In this document: positions 8,424 to 19,900 of the stretch, piece after piece | Layout: every line of letters begins with the position of its first letter | Position numbering within the stretch: the first letter of the stretch is position 1 | Origin: Halorientalis persicus | GTDB taxonomy: Archaea > Halobacteriota > Halobacteria > Halobacteriales > Haloarculaceae | Reading direction: 5' to 3' | DNA: 64,000 bases | NCBI RefSeq assembly: GCF_900110215.1 | Contig: NZ_FOCX01000009.1 | Span: 1 to 64,000, forward strand | Translations under genes and position numbers: made by a program | The notes under the pieces: model-generated | What the model saw: the letters and a program-made list of their open reading frames with translations, nothing else | What the model was told of the DNA's origin: nothing | Databases searched by the model: none

Positions 8424-10310
8424 ATGAACGAGAGAGCCCTCCGAGACGCCAGTAGGTTGCTGCTGTTCGTGAGTTGCATCTCTCTCATCGTGGTTGGGCC
8501 CGTGGTTGGACACCCCGATCCGGACGACCACGAGGAAGAGGGTAACGGGCTTACCGACAACGAAACCGCCCGACTGTGGTCGCTAGACAGTGACCAATTC
8601 GTCTCGGAAAGCACGCTGAACAACATTTCAGACGGAGGTAGCAATCGAACATTAGAACAGGCACTCTGGAACGGGACAGATTACATTCACCAACTGCCCC
8701 CACGAACCCCGATCACGTGGAATCGACACGATCACCATGATTTCCCGGCAAACTTGACGACCTCATACTGGCACCCTCTGCCCGAGGAAGCGGATATAAC
8801 TGCAGTCAAGAACGTCCCGCTTCTCAATGCGAAAGAGAAGGACCGATCTGTCGGAATCCCGGGTTCGGAGTTCGAGGAAGGCGACCGTGGATGGATCCAG
8901 GACGCCCACGCCACGATGTTCGCACTCCAACCCTCGACGCACCTGCTGAAGGGGCCAGATGAAACGGTCCAGTATATCGATCCCGAAGGCGAAGTCCTCG
9001 GAACGGTCGATTACCGGGTGCGCGTGCCCGGTCCCGACAGTCTTGGATCAGACCGCCGGGCCATCTTCAAACTCCAGCGCCACGAGATCGAATCCACCTG
9101 TGTCGTACAGGGCGGTGACCCAGACCGTGAAGATATCTGTTCCAGTGAGTACGTCATCGGAACGGGCGACGGGTCGCACACGCCCACGATCAACTTCAGC
9201 GCGTCAGGGCGAGCGGGATCCCAGCAGCGGATTTCATTCGCCGCTGAGGTTCGAGTGACGATGCTGAAGGAGATCCAAGAGTGGCAGGAGCAAGAGAATG
9301 GTCCCGGCTTCTGGGAGACCGTTCAGGAGAACCACATCGATTCAGAGAAAGTCGTGTCTGATACTGAAGAAGTGACGGTCTACAACACGCCACGAGCAAC
9401 CGCGTATGCGTTTGAATTTCCATCCCAACGGCAGAAGATGGGCGTCAGCTTCGCTGCCCAAATGCCGTGGGCAGGTATCGATCTGCCGGGTGAAACCCGA
9501 ATCAACACCCTGTATCGGTTCTACACCGCACGGGACGACACATGGGACACGCTTCGGATCAAGGGGCAGGGCAACGAGAACATCATCAATTCGAGCCTGC
9601 ACCCCGCCCGAACCTACGCATTCCCCTACAAGGGCGGACCAGACGTTGATCCAAGCCCGATCAACGTCTCCATCATAGACACGATCGGGCGGGCAGAGTA
9701 CCAGTCTCCGAGCCCGGCAATCCCGGAGAACGTGAGTGTCTCGCCGGTCCCGAAGGACACCAACTACACACAGCCCCAGACTGTCGTCGCCCGTGTCAAC
9801 AGCTACGATCCGAGTGAAATCCGGGCACTCGGACTCGTCCACGGGATAAACCTCTCAAACGACGACCTGCCGGTTGAGCGGAAAGCGAACGTGACACGCC
9901 CCGAGATAGAGACAGAACTACTGGAGTTCAACAATTCCCACGCACTGTTTGCGGTGACAGTGACGGACGCGAGTGGCGATCCCATTCGGACAGCTGGGAC
10001 GGACGCCTATCTCGAGTACATGGGCGAGCAGTACGACACCAACGCGAGCGGGCAGGCGGTAATCCGAACCCCGAGTTCGACAAACCCCCGAATCACGTAC
10101 GTCCCCGCTGACTGGTGGGCGACCGACGATCCACAACTCTCAGCCAGTACCGACGCACCGGCACGGTCATCGATTAGCACAGCTGACGGAATTGCTGGCA
10201 TTATCTCACGGGTGATCATGCTAGCCATCCCGTTCCTCCTGACGTTTTGGCTGATGGACAAAGTGCCGGGGATCAGCACCTGGCCACCCCGTGAAATCCT
10301 CAAACGATAG
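8424..10310 (+). CDS. Large secreted protein with C-terminal membrane anchor
   Basis: This 628-residue protein has an N-terminal signal (LLLFVSCISLIVVGPVVGH). A long extracellular part of mostly beta character contains many N-glycosylation sequons (NET, NRT, NGT, NLT). A C-terminal hydrophobic helix (VIMLAIPFLLTFWLMD, about 590-610) ends in a short basic tail. No catalytic motif is visible. The region near 500-580 resembles Ig-like or carboxypeptidase-regulatory-like repeats (VTDASGDPIRTAG). In the operon it lies between the VirB2-like and VirB6-like genes. It may therefore be a surface component contacting recipient cells or the S-layer, an inference from context only. Confidence 0.65.
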   Translation: MNERALRDASRLLLFVSCISLIVVGPVVGHPDPDDHEEEGNGLTDNETARLWSLDSDQFVSESTLNNISDGGSNRTLEQALWNGTDYIHQLPPRTPITWNRHDHHDFPANLTTSYWHPLPEEADITAVKNVPLLNAKEKDRSVGIPGSEFEEGDRGWIQDAHATMFALQPSTHLLKGPDETVQYIDPEGEVLGTVDYRVRVPGPDSLGSDRRAIFKLQRHEIESTCVVQGGDPDREDICSSEYVIGTGDGSHTPTINFSASGRAGSQQRISFAAEVRVTMLKEIQEWQEQENGPGFWETVQENHIDSEKVVSDTEEVTVYNTPRATAYAFEFPSQRQKMGVSFAAQMPWAGIDLPGETRINTLYRFYTARDDTWDTLRIKGQGNENIINSSLHPARTYAFPYKGGPDVDPSPINVSIIDTIGRAEYQSPSPAIPENVSVSPVPKDTNYTQPQTVVARVNSYDPSEIRALGLVHGINLSNDDLPVERKANVTRPEIETELLEFNNSHALFAVTVTDASGDPIRTAGTDAYLEYMGEQYDTNASGQAVIRTPSSTNPRITYVPADWWATDDPQLSASTDAPARSSISTADGIAGIISRVIMLAIPFLLTFWLMDKVPGISTWPPREILKR

Positions 10311-10315
10311 CAACC

Positions 10316-11329
10316 ATGCACGATACCAACCCCCCATCGCAGAACGGCGCTGAAACGGACGAGAAGACGGCATCACAGACGACAGCGGAATTGCGGACGA
10401 GCAACCACAGCGAATCCATGACCGAAGAACAGTCGATGCTGACCCGACGTAACGCTCTGCTCACGATCGCCGCTGGTGCAACGACTGCTCTCGCCGGCTG
10501 TAGCGACACTGGCCCGGGTGGGAACAGTACCGGAGACAACGGATCCAACGGACTGGTGGACGGAAACGCCATCAACACCCTCGAAACCAACGGGTACGAT
10601 CTCGTTGTCTCGCTCAACACCAGTGCAGAAACCAACCGAGTACGGTTGGTTGACCAGGAGGACTCGGAACTATCGAGTACCAGCGTTGGTGCTGGCGTCG
10701 GGCAAGTGTCTCTCTCATACGAAGGCTACGAGCCCGGCGAATATTCAGTCCTGGCGGTGAGCGGTGGGAACGTCATCGATGAGGAGACGATTACCTTCTA
10801 CCCCGAGCTCACGATTACAGAAGTTGGCGCAATTAGCCAGGACTCGCCTGATCCGTCCGAATTCAAACGTATTCCAGAGTCCAAGAAAGATGCGGCTATC
10901 GAAAACAACCGTCAGATCTGGGTGACAATCGAGAATACCGGAAATACTGCAGTGACAGTTACAAATATGACCTTTATTGGCAGTGAAGTTAGAGATGATT
11001 TTCAAGTAGACGCCCCCGCAGACAGGAGTTCTTCTAACCTAATGTCGCACATGCATAATGATGTGACAGCAGACGATGAGACTACTATTAATCCAGGGGG
11101 GACTTTCAACGCGCTCTCTAATGGAGACCCCTACGGATTTGAGACTTGTATTAACACTAGTGGAACTGTCGAAATTACGGTAATGTCGAAAGAACTCCCC
11201 GATCTTTCGGTGGAAACCGAGTATACCCGAAGTGCAGAGGCGGGCGATTGGCAGGATGAAGATATCGCTGAAAGGTACAAAGAGTGCCCAGGTTCGCTTG
11301 AAGAAATTGATCCCGTGACCAGTGAGTGA
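10316..11329 (+). CDS. Tat lipoprotein of the transfer operon
   Basis: After 41 polar residues the protein has a twin-arginine signal (TRRNALLTIAAG) and a lipobox (TALAGC). Processing would leave an acidic lipoprotein of about 275 residues. An ATG at 10418 (MTEEQSM) would give a shorter, more usual pre-sequence and may be the real start; 10316 follows the previous stop by five bases. The mature part is beta-rich, without catalytic motifs. Base composition changes inside the gene near 10930: the 3' third is clearly more AT-rich, and this continues into the next gene. It may act like a VirB7-type outer-face lipoprotein. Confidence 0.7.
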   Translation: MHDTNPPSQNGAETDEKTASQTTAELRTSNHSESMTEEQSMLTRRNALLTIAAGATTALAGCSDTGPGGNSTGDNGSNGLVDGNAINTLETNGYDLVVSLNTSAETNRVRLVDQEDSELSSTSVGAGVGQVSLSYEGYEPGEYSVLAVSGGNVIDEETITFYPELTITEVGAISQDSPDPSEFKRIPESKKDAAIENNRQIWVTIENTGNTAVTVTNMTFIGSEVRDDFQVDAPADRSSSNLMSHMHNDVTADDETTINPGGTFNALSNGDPYGFETCINTSGTVEITVMSKELPDLSVETEYTRSAEAGDWQDEDIAERYKECPGSLEEIDPVTSE

Positions 11330-11334
11330 TTTGG

Positions 11335-13119
11335 ATGGGGCTGCTAGACGTCGTTACTAAGGGTATCACTGGGGCCATTGAAGCGATAGTCAATGGCATA
11401 GGTACAGTCCTTGGTAATGCGATTAGCACTGTAATTGATTTTGTCACCTACGTCCCCAAGCCTCAAGTCGATAATGGGTATGTCATTGGCGAACCTACAA
11501 ACGGTGTCTGGCAAGTCATCTATCAGTCACGGTGGGGGCAAGATCCCCACCTGATTCCACTAGGTCTGCTGATTCTAGTGGGCTCATGGTACGCGCGGAA
11601 AGCTGGCGAACCATGGGGTCTATTCAGTAATTACGACAAGAAGAAAGCTGCAAATGGGCTTATCACTGGAGTCATCGCTATGTGGGCAAGCTGGTGGGCA
11701 TTTGGTTATTTGCTCCATTTCAGTAGCGAAATAACATCTTATTTGCTCATAAGTTCTGCCGAGTGGTCTAATCTATTTAGTAACAACTTTGGGCAAGTAG
11801 TCAGCGGGAGCGCGTTTGCTGGATTGATTGTTGGAGTTGTCGGCGTTGGTCTCCTATTGCTTGTTGTCATACTCCATGTTCTTCGAATCTTCGGGGTCTA
11901 CTTCCTGATGTATGCCCTGCCAATCCTTGTTGCGTGCTATTTCGGTGGGGTTCCGGTCGCAAAGGGGATCTCAAAGAAAGCCTTCAAGTATCTCTTTATT
12001 TTTGCTACAATTCCGATCCCAACCGCTCTAGGAGTTTCTCTTACTGCCACGTTTCTCAGCAGTGATAGTTATAGCATTGGTGAATCAGCTGTGACTTCGA
12101 CAATCGTTGAGCCAATGGTACTCACGCTCCCCCTTCTAGTTGGGTTTGTTGTCCCTATCTTCATGATGAGTAGTATCTCTTCAATCGCCAGTATCGGCGC
12201 ATTGAATCAGGCTGCTTCAACGGTGTCTGACCCGCAACATAACCGGGTAGCTGCGAAAGCCTCTGCAGCGAAAGGCGCGGCCGCGTCGAAAGCAAAAGGC
12301 ACGGCAGTGGGCGCTGGGAGCGCCGCAAAAGGAGCCGTTGGGAAGTCAGCCAACGTCGCCGCCCGGCCCGAAGACAACTTCGACGCCGCCAAAGAACGGA
12401 TGGACAACGTCGACGTCGGCGGCGCTGTCAAAGGCAAAGCCACAGATGTAGCAGATAAGGCCCACTGGAAGGCGAGTCAGAAAGCAGGGAGCATCAAAGA
12501 GACAGGCAGCCAATACAAGAGTCTCGCCAGTAGGGGAAAATCATACGGTGAAGAAGCGATCGATAATGACCCGTTCGAGAGCGTTCCTCCGGAGAACAGT
12601 CTCCCCGAAGGTGAAGGTAGAAAACAACTGCCCAGTGCCGATTACCCCGCGTCGGATGGGCCAGAATGGAACGAAGCGAGCGTTCGCGATCGGATCACCA
12701 AAGGCAACGCACAAGACACGCTTAGTCGGACTGGCACGCACGACGTTCCCGACGCAGGCCGGTCGACGCCCGACGAAACTCTTGACACTGGCGAATACCA
12801 GGCCACGGAGAACGAGATCCGCCAGCCCGACGACATGGGCAGGGATGGTCCTGCCCGATTAGACGACGGCGACGATCCGGATGGACCACCGCCGGGTGGC
12901 GGAGGAGCGATGAAAGATTCCGACACCGGCAGTCCCAACACTGCAGATGGGTCACCGGACACGTCGGGGGGCAGCCACCCGCTCCAGGACTTCTCACCCA
13001 ACAACTCCAGCCCGCCGTCGAAGGACGGGTCCAGTTCCAACGACGGCGACGGCGGCGGCACAGAGTGGCTCACGGACATCGCTGATCCGAACGACTCCAC
13101 CGACAACGAGGGATCCTGA
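11335..13119 (+). CDS. VirB6/TrbL-like polytopic membrane protein
   Basis: This is a 594-residue protein. An N-terminal amphipathic part is followed by about five to six hydrophobic helices between residues 75 and 285 (for example LLILVGSWYA, GLLLLVVILHVL, PLLVGFVVPIFM). Ala/Lys-rich coiled-coil repeats come next (about 300-420), then a long acidic disordered tail rich in Asp, Gly, Ser and Pro. This is the layout of TrbL/VirB6 channel proteins with a soluble tail. A GTG at 11326 overlaps the previous stop (GTGA) and is an alternative start. The membrane part is AT-richer than the tail; the change occurs near 12230, suggesting recombination. Confidence 0.65.
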   Translation: MGLLDVVTKGITGAIEAIVNGIGTVLGNAISTVIDFVTYVPKPQVDNGYVIGEPTNGVWQVIYQSRWGQDPHLIPLGLLILVGSWYARKAGEPWGLFSNYDKKKAANGLITGVIAMWASWWAFGYLLHFSSEITSYLLISSAEWSNLFSNNFGQVVSGSAFAGLIVGVVGVGLLLLVVILHVLRIFGVYFLMYALPILVACYFGGVPVAKGISKKAFKYLFIFATIPIPTALGVSLTATFLSSDSYSIGESAVTSTIVEPMVLTLPLLVGFVVPIFMMSSISSIASIGALNQAASTVSDPQHNRVAAKASAAKGAAASKAKGTAVGAGSAAKGAVGKSANVAARPEDNFDAAKERMDNVDVGGAVKGKATDVADKAHWKASQKAGSIKETGSQYKSLASRGKSYGEEAIDNDPFESVPPENSLPEGEGRKQLPSADYPASDGPEWNEASVRDRITKGNAQDTLSRTGTHDVPDAGRSTPDETLDTGEYQATENEIRQPDDMGRDGPARLDDGDDPDGPPPGGGGAMKDSDTGSPNTADGSPDTSGGSHPLQDFSPNNSSPPSKDGSSSNDGDGGGTEWLTDIADPNDSTDNEGS

Positions 13120-13238
13120 ATCGATGCACAGTCACCCAGTTTCCCGTCACCAGAATCGGCCGGTGCCCCCGTTTCAGCGGGTGTCGGCGTCTATCGCAGT
13201 CTCAACTCGACAAGTGATCCACCCACCCACTACAACTA

Positions 13239-14351
13239 ATGCCCGCGAATAGCCCCCACTCACGATTTGTCGTCGAGACGCTCGAACGCCCAGACACGCT
13301 CGCGTACATCAACGTCGATCGCCAAGACGGGTACATCGTCGGCGGTCCAGCATTTGCCCTGCTGTTACTGGGGACGATGCTGGGACTCGGTGTCGGTGGG
13401 TTCCTCCTCGCCTTTGTCGGGATGTTCATCGGCGGGACGATCGTCTGGGCCAGCCCCGATCAGATGAACGGCTTCCAGTGGGTCAAGACTCTCTGGTATT
13501 ACAAGACCCAACCGGAGCAGGTTGACTCAGAGGAAGAAGCCGCCGTCGAAGCCAACGACGGGCTCATGGGCTATTTCGTCACTGACGAGGATACCCAGGA
13601 GTTCACCAATATCGAGCGGTGGTATCCCGACTTCCACGTCATCAAGCGGACTGACGGCGCGCTCGTCGGCGGGTACAAACTCGAGCCCGGCAACATGGGC
13701 TTTGTCTCTCCCCGCAAGCGCGCCCGAATCCGACAAACGATTGCGGAATGGGCCAACAACAACGGCCGGTTCCCCTTCCAGCTGTACGTGACTTCGACCT
13801 CCTACCCGGTCGAGGACTACGGCGAAAACCTCAAAGACCGGCTCCAGAGCGAAGACCTCGAAAACGCCCCTGTCCAGCAAGCAGTCCTGCAGTCTGAAAT
13901 CGAGAACCGCCCCCGTGGGCTGAACGAGACCGGACAGGGGATGCGAGAGTACTATCTCATCACCCACGTCGACACGTCCGACATTATCAAGTCCCAGACC
14001 GGGGAGAAGACCCCGCTGGAAAAGCTCACTGAGGTCCCCTTCATCGGCATCTTCTTCCAGGGAATCGCCCACCAGAAGGAGGTTTCTGACACGCTCGAAC
14101 GCGACCGAAAGATGATGCAAACACTACGGGAACGCCTCGAAACCATCGACACGCAGTTGATCGACCAAGTTCCGTCTTGGAGTGGCGAGCCGTTAGAAGT
14201 CGAGGAATGGGTCGAACTACAGCACCGTTTCTGGACGGGACAGGAGCCCCAGTACGCGGATGTTTCGGATCACATCTCGGAGCAGGCCCACGTCGAAGCC
14301 CGACCGCATGAAGAGGGTGAACTTGACCCTGACATGGAGGAAGTAGCATGA
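13239..14351 (+). CDS. VirB3/PrgI-like membrane protein with VirB4-type N-domain
   Basis: The 370-residue protein has two adjacent hydrophobic helices near residues 35-72, as in VirB3/PrgI-type proteins. A soluble domain of about 290 residues follows and resembles the non-ATPase N-domain of VirB4/TraC (DFHVIKRTDGALVGGYKLEP, REYYLITHVDTSD). The ATPase domain itself is in the next gene, which overlaps by four bases (ATGA). The pair probably forms one functional VirB3/VirB4 unit at the cytoplasmic face of the channel. Family assignment is by layout and context, not by a diagnostic motif. Confidence 0.6.
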   Translation: MPANSPHSRFVVETLERPDTLAYINVDRQDGYIVGGPAFALLLLGTMLGLGVGGFLLAFVGMFIGGTIVWASPDQMNGFQWVKTLWYYKTQPEQVDSEEEAAVEANDGLMGYFVTDEDTQEFTNIERWYPDFHVIKRTDGALVGGYKLEPGNMGFVSPRKRARIRQTIAEWANNNGRFPFQLYVTSTSYPVEDYGENLKDRLQSEDLENAPVQQAVLQSEIENRPRGLNETGQGMREYYLITHVDTSDIIKSQTGEKTPLEKLTEVPFIGIFFQGIAHQKEVSDTLERDRKMMQTLRERLETIDTQLIDQVPSWSGEPLEVEEWVELQHRFWTGQEPQYADVSDHISEQAHVEARPHEEGELDPDMEEVA

Positions 14352-16933
14352 CACTGCTCCAAACCCTCCCGGTCGGGGTCCCCGCAAAGGTCTGGAACAT
14401 CCTGTTTGGCTGGATTCCAGCGACGAGTGGCAGCTGTAGTAGCGGGTCGTGTGCTATCCCGATAACCGGCGCGATTGTCTACGCGGTCCTCCTTGCAGGA
14501 GTCGTCATTATCGGATTCGTGCTGTGGTCACGACGAACGACCGATGTGACTGGCCCGGACGATCTCTCCGACCTCACCAGAGACCCGGATCCGGACGACG
14601 ATGATGAAGACAGCGACGGGGAAGCAGACGACGACGCCGAAGTGGAGGAGCCGGATGATCCATTTGACGATGCCGATGCGGAGTTTGATCCCGACAGTGG
14701 CGTCAGGATCCTCGAAGACACTGAAGAACTCCACAAGACGACGATCGTCCCGCCGCCGATCCAGCGGAAGACCGACCACGTCATCGTGGGGAACAACGTC
14801 CGAAAGACGCTCCACGGGTACAACACGCCGGACGTGATTGCCGACGGTGCGTTCGATCCGGTCCTCAAGCGTCCGGATCTGCAGTTCGACATGGCGATGC
14901 ACTTCAACCCGGTGTCGAAAAAGCGAGCAGCCAAAGACGCTGAAAGGCGGGCCGAGAGCCTCCAGACCGACGCGATCCTCAACAGCGAGGGTGGCGACCA
15001 GTTCGGCGCATCTGACGATATGTCCGAAGCCGAACGGCTGGGGTCGTTCCGGGAACAGATCAACGCCGGCGAGCGCCCCTTCCGAGTGACGACCTACTTC
15101 TCGATTATCGGGGACACGCTCGACGAGGTCGAAGAGCAGGAACAGCAACTCCGCCACTCGCTCGAAGACAAACCGGCAAATCTGAACCTCCGCACCTGTT
15201 ACGGACAACAGGTCCGGGCGATGGAGTCGGTCGCGCCCCTCTCATACGACAAGTACCGCGATTCCTCTGCATACGACCCATACAAGATCTGGCTTGGGCA
15301 GGGCGTTGGGGCAGCACTCTCGTCTGCCAACCAGTCAGTGCTGATCGAAGACAGCGGCATCGAGATGGGGTATCACACGTTCAACGGCTCGCCGATCATC
15401 AAAGACCCATTCGAGTCCGAGACCAACTACAACTGGGTCGTGATTGGCGACTCCGGGTCCGGGAAGTCCTACTCGAACAAACTGTGGGCGCTCCGGTCGA
15501 AGCTGGCCCAACAGGACACGCGGGTCGTAATTCTGGATCCCATGTCCGGGTTCGACGGGCTGGCCGAAGCCCTCAACGCAGAGCGGATCGAGATCGGCGG
15601 GTCGCGTGGTCTGAACCCCCTCGAAATCAAGCCGCCATCCGGGCGGGTTGCCGCCGAGCAGACCGAGGGTGACGACCCGCTGTCGACAAAGATCAAGGAG
15701 GTGATGGAGTTCTTCGAGAGTTTCGCCCAGACGCAAGGGCAGTCACTCGGCAAACTCCGTCCGTTCCTCAACGACGCGGTCGTCGAGTCCTACTCCCGGA
15801 AAGGGATTAGCCACTCTATCGAGACCCACCACAACGATTCCCCGACGGTCAACACGGTGATCGAGGTCCTGAAGGATATGCAGCAGTCGCCCGAGGACTT
15901 CCTTATCGGGGAGACGGGCAACACAGACAAGATCAAGCGAGCAGCGGAAGACCTGCTCAACCTGCTTCGCCCGTTCCGGAAGGGTCAGTACGAGAACTTG
16001 ACCGAGGAGACGGACTTCAACTTCGACAACGACGTCATCTACCTGGACCTGAAGAACATCGAGGGCAGCCAGAACAGCGGTGGCGGCCTGATGATGAAGC
16101 TCGTGTTCTCGCTCGTGTACGAGCGCGCGAAGGAGACGCCCAAGAACGTCATCTTCCTGATCGACGAGGCACACTACCTGATGTCCGACGCCGAGAGCCT
16201 AGAGTTCCTGAAGACCAGGAACCGCCACGCCCGGCACTACGACACGTCACTGCGATACCTCACGCAGGAAGTGGCGGACTTCTTTGGCGAGGACCACGAG
16301 GAACAGCCGATCCTCAACAACACGTTCATCAAGGTGTTCCTCCGGCTGGACGAAATCCGCGACCACGCCGATCAGTTCAACCTGAATCCCCAGATGATTG
16401 ACTTCATCGACAACGCGAACACGGGGAAGAATCACGACTACTCGCAGGCACTGGCGCTGGTCAACGGCGAGCCGTACCCGATGAACATCCTCTCGGACCC
16501 GGCCGAACACGCGGTTGTCGACTTCGACAAGGCCGAAGACGAAATCGCAGACCTGCCCGGGAGAGACTCCGCAGCGGAGTCGGACCTCGTGCGGAACATC
16601 CGACGGCGGTTGCTCAAGCGCAAGTACAACGACTTCGAGCAGAACATCGACTTGAGTACTGCGGACATCATGCACGATGAGTTCGAGGATTCGGACGAAC
16701 TCGCTCTGTTGATGGAGATGATGAGTACCGAAGAGATGATCGAAATCCTCGAAGAGATCGACCAAGGCACCGACATACAGGAAGCAGTCTATCACCACTC
16801 CCAGCAGAAGATCACCGCGATTGCAGACTCACTCCCCGACGAAGCCGTTCGCCGGCTTCGCGACGGTCTCGACAAGAGCCTCGGGACGCCGGACCCGGAC
16901 AACGCACCGGCAAACGCCTACAACGACGACTGA
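14348..16933 (+). CDS. virB4: VirB4/TraC-like conjugation ATPase
   Basis: This 861-residue protein has one N-terminal membrane helix (about 37-59), an acidic linker (65-120) and a RecA-like ATPase domain of the HerA/VirB4 superfamily. Walker A GDSGSGKS is near 367-374, and Walker B NVIFLIDEAH has D606 and E607. A conserved segment DPMSGFDGL lies between. The C-terminal part contains charged helices. VirB4 proteins power assembly and substrate transfer in type IV secretion. Translation is probably coupled to the upstream gene through the ATGA overlap. It is the most secure marker that this operon encodes DNA transfer. Confidence 0.85.
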   Translation: MTLLQTLPVGVPAKVWNILFGWIPATSGSCSSGSCAIPITGAIVYAVLLAGVVIIGFVLWSRRTTDVTGPDDLSDLTRDPDPDDDDEDSDGEADDDAEVEEPDDPFDDADAEFDPDSGVRILEDTEELHKTTIVPPPIQRKTDHVIVGNNVRKTLHGYNTPDVIADGAFDPVLKRPDLQFDMAMHFNPVSKKRAAKDAERRAESLQTDAILNSEGGDQFGASDDMSEAERLGSFREQINAGERPFRVTTYFSIIGDTLDEVEEQEQQLRHSLEDKPANLNLRTCYGQQVRAMESVAPLSYDKYRDSSAYDPYKIWLGQGVGAALSSANQSVLIEDSGIEMGYHTFNGSPIIKDPFESETNYNWVVIGDSGSGKSYSNKLWALRSKLAQQDTRVVILDPMSGFDGLAEALNAERIEIGGSRGLNPLEIKPPSGRVAAEQTEGDDPLSTKIKEVMEFFESFAQTQGQSLGKLRPFLNDAVVESYSRKGISHSIETHHNDSPTVNTVIEVLKDMQQSPEDFLIGETGNTDKIKRAAEDLLNLLRPFRKGQYENLTEETDFNFDNDVIYLDLKNIEGSQNSGGGLMMKLVFSLVYERAKETPKNVIFLIDEAHYLMSDAESLEFLKTRNRHARHYDTSLRYLTQEVADFFGEDHEEQPILNNTFIKVFLRLDEIRDHADQFNLNPQMIDFIDNANTGKNHDYSQALALVNGEPYPMNILSDPAEHAVVDFDKAEDEIADLPGRDSAAESDLVRNIRRRLLKRKYNDFEQNIDLSTADIMHDEFEDSDELALLMEMMSTEEMIEILEEIDQGTDIQEAVYHHSQQKITAIADSLPDEAVRRLRDGLDKSLGTPDPDNAPANAYNDD

Positions 16934-16984
16934 CGAGCAACGGCACTCAATCTCGACCCTCTCCCACACTACGACACAGCACAC

Positions 16985-19900
16985 ATGGCCTCAAATCCAA
17001 ACACGATCAAATTCGAGCCCCACAACAGCGGCGCAGATATCGGTTTCCGGACGAAGGAATTCATTCGCGTCACTCCCTCAACTGAGGAATTTGACGAGGG
17101 GAACGCAATCACGCACCTGCGGGCCCTGTTGGACATGAAGTCCGGATCAGGGTCGTGGCACCTCCCCAAGCTATCGTCCGACTCGGATGATCCGACGATT
17201 GAATTCCTGGCACTCACGGAAGGCGAAGGGCGTCCAATCGAGATCTACTACGGTGCGGATGCCGGTATCGCAGCCCTCAAAGACCGGCTGGAAGAGATTT
17301 ACCCGAACTCCTTCGAGATCGAGCGGGTGAACATCGACGTCGAGCGCAAACTGAGCAAGCAGGTGTATCTCCCGGTCCCGAAATTCGTCGAACACCTGAA
17401 GGCAGGGAACCTTCGGCCCGACTACGACGATATCACGGTTTCGACCGGGAAGACGGATCTGCCTGTGGCAGCAGACGACGTTGACAAGCAATTCACCGAC
17501 GAGCGATCGGCCGCTGGTGGAGGGCCAGCTGACCCCGACGACCTGGGCTCTGCAACGACAGGGGACTCATTCGTCGCTGACGTTCACGCCGAGGCATCGG
17601 AACACTATCACGTCGACTATACGGTCGGTGAAGACGGTGAGGTCGAGCCAGATGAGACGGATGTCCAAGTCAAAACAGACGCTGACCAATCTGAAGCCCA
17701 ACCCGCACCCGAGTCTAAAACCCAGCCTGAAGACGAATCTACAGACACATCAGCCAACTCATCTGAAGAAGCATCTGCTAAGACGAATGGAGACCACGCC
17801 AAACCTGTAGAAACAGACGGGGATAGCACTAGCGAACCCGCAGAACCTCCGACCGAGGGCACAGCGGAGAGCAGTGACAGAGCCGAACAGACAGCCAAAA
17901 ACGGGTCTGAACCACCAGAGGACGACAGTGAAAGCGAGGATACTGAGCCAAATCCCTCAGAGTCCGTTGAAAAAGACTCCAATGACCCCGACGATCCGAA
18001 CCCGATGTTGGGGATCTTCGGAGATAAAGAGGAACTTGCCGAAGAAGAGACACCCTCTAGTGAAGACGCCACTGGTGGTACCTATCCTGTGAGTGGTGAC
18101 GACGAGGACGGCGACGACAGCACAGACGACACCGCCTCTACCGACGACACGGATTCTGACGCAGACGACGATCCAGATGTCCGGAGCGACGGCGGGAAAA
18201 TCCGGCCCAAATCCCACACTGGATCCAACGACTCCGAAGACAGGACGGACGGCAGCAAACAGGACGACGAACTCCACGGCGAGGACGTTCGCGAGATCGA
18301 ATGGCTCGGTGACGAAATCGAATACACGGAGGACGGCACGCCGCTCCGCCACATCGACAACACGATTCCGCTCCAGAACGGGGATGTCGTTCTCCTGCAC
18401 GACGAGTCCATCGCGCCTGATGAGAACGAATCAAAAGTTACCGCTCCGGGGCCTGTTGCAGTTGACGACGATCTCGTGCTAGTGCGGCCTGCCCCAGAGG
18501 GAACGTCCTCCGTCGCAGCGCGCTGGCGTGGCGAGGCCGAATGGCGCAACGACTGGATGACCACGCTCGGGTCCGACACCCGGTCCCCGGCGTCGAAGGC
18601 CAACCGTGGCACGATGATGGGGCAGGAAACCGCTGACAGCGACTTCAACCTGCCCGATCCCGATTCGATGCTGGGGCCGATCCTCAACGAACTCTCGAAA
18701 TCCAAAGAGCCGCTGGCCTTCCAGGTGACGATCAACCGCAAAGAGGACTGGAAGTCCCAAATGCACAAGCGGAAGGTCGACGTCGAGGACAACACCGAAG
18801 CGTGGCTCAACAAGTTCTGGAACATGGTCGTCCATCAGGGCGACTCAAAGTCCGCAGAAGATCGTGAACTCAAACCGAACGAGCAGCGCCGGCTGGAGCT
18901 GATGGAAGCCAAGACGCCCAAGGAAACGTGGGAGGCAAACATTCGGGCGGTGATGCCGCTCACGACGGCCGCGCCGGGTGTAATCAGCGGGAAATCCGAT
19001 ATCGCATCCGCTGACAACACGACCGATGAAGAAAAGCGGACCCAGAAGTACGCCGAAGAAACACTCCAGACGATCAGTCGAGCCCTCAACGATCTGAGCG
19101 GTGCATTCTACCGGCTCGATTCAGAAGTGCTGACCCCGGATTCATCGTGGGGTCGGAACAACACGGACTCGATTACCGAGTACAAGAGCCTTCTAGAACG
19201 GAGAGTGAACACTGGCCGCGGTGAGGAGGGGATGGTCAAGAAGCTCATCACCGGGAAGCGATACTATCCCCACTTTGTGGTTGGCCCGGCAGAACTCCTG
19301 CCGCTGTTCACAATCCCACCAGAAGAATCACTTGCAGCGGAAGTCTACCGCAACACAATCGAGCGGCAGAAATCGGAAAACCCGCTTCCACGGCCGAACC
19401 CACAGCTGTTGGACGAGTATCGCGAGGGCCTCCCGGTCGGCTATCCGATCGACCAGCAGGGATACCCCGAAGAAGAGACCGCTCGCCTTCCCCCCGGAAA
19501 ACTCACCCAGCACATCGCCCGGTTTGCCCGGACGGGGGCCGGGAAGTCGATTGCCGTGGAGAACGATATGCTCCACCTCGACGAAAACGTGGCTGGGCCG
19601 ACGATCTTGATCGACCCCAAAGGCGACGGTCTCGCCGGCGAGTTCCTCCAGGCCTACTACAAGAAACACGAGAACCTGGACTCGGTGTACCACTTCAAAG
19701 CGCCCGATCTGATTCCGGCAATCTCCTTCTTCGATATTCGGCCACAGCTGGCGGCCGGGCGCGCTCGCGAGGACGCAATCCAGAGCAAGGTCCGGCAGTT
19801 CCACGAAGTAATGGCGATGGTCATGGGTCGCGAGGAGTACGAAGCGGCCTACGCAGCGAAAGACATCATTGCCTTCCTGATCACCGCGCTGTTCGACAAG

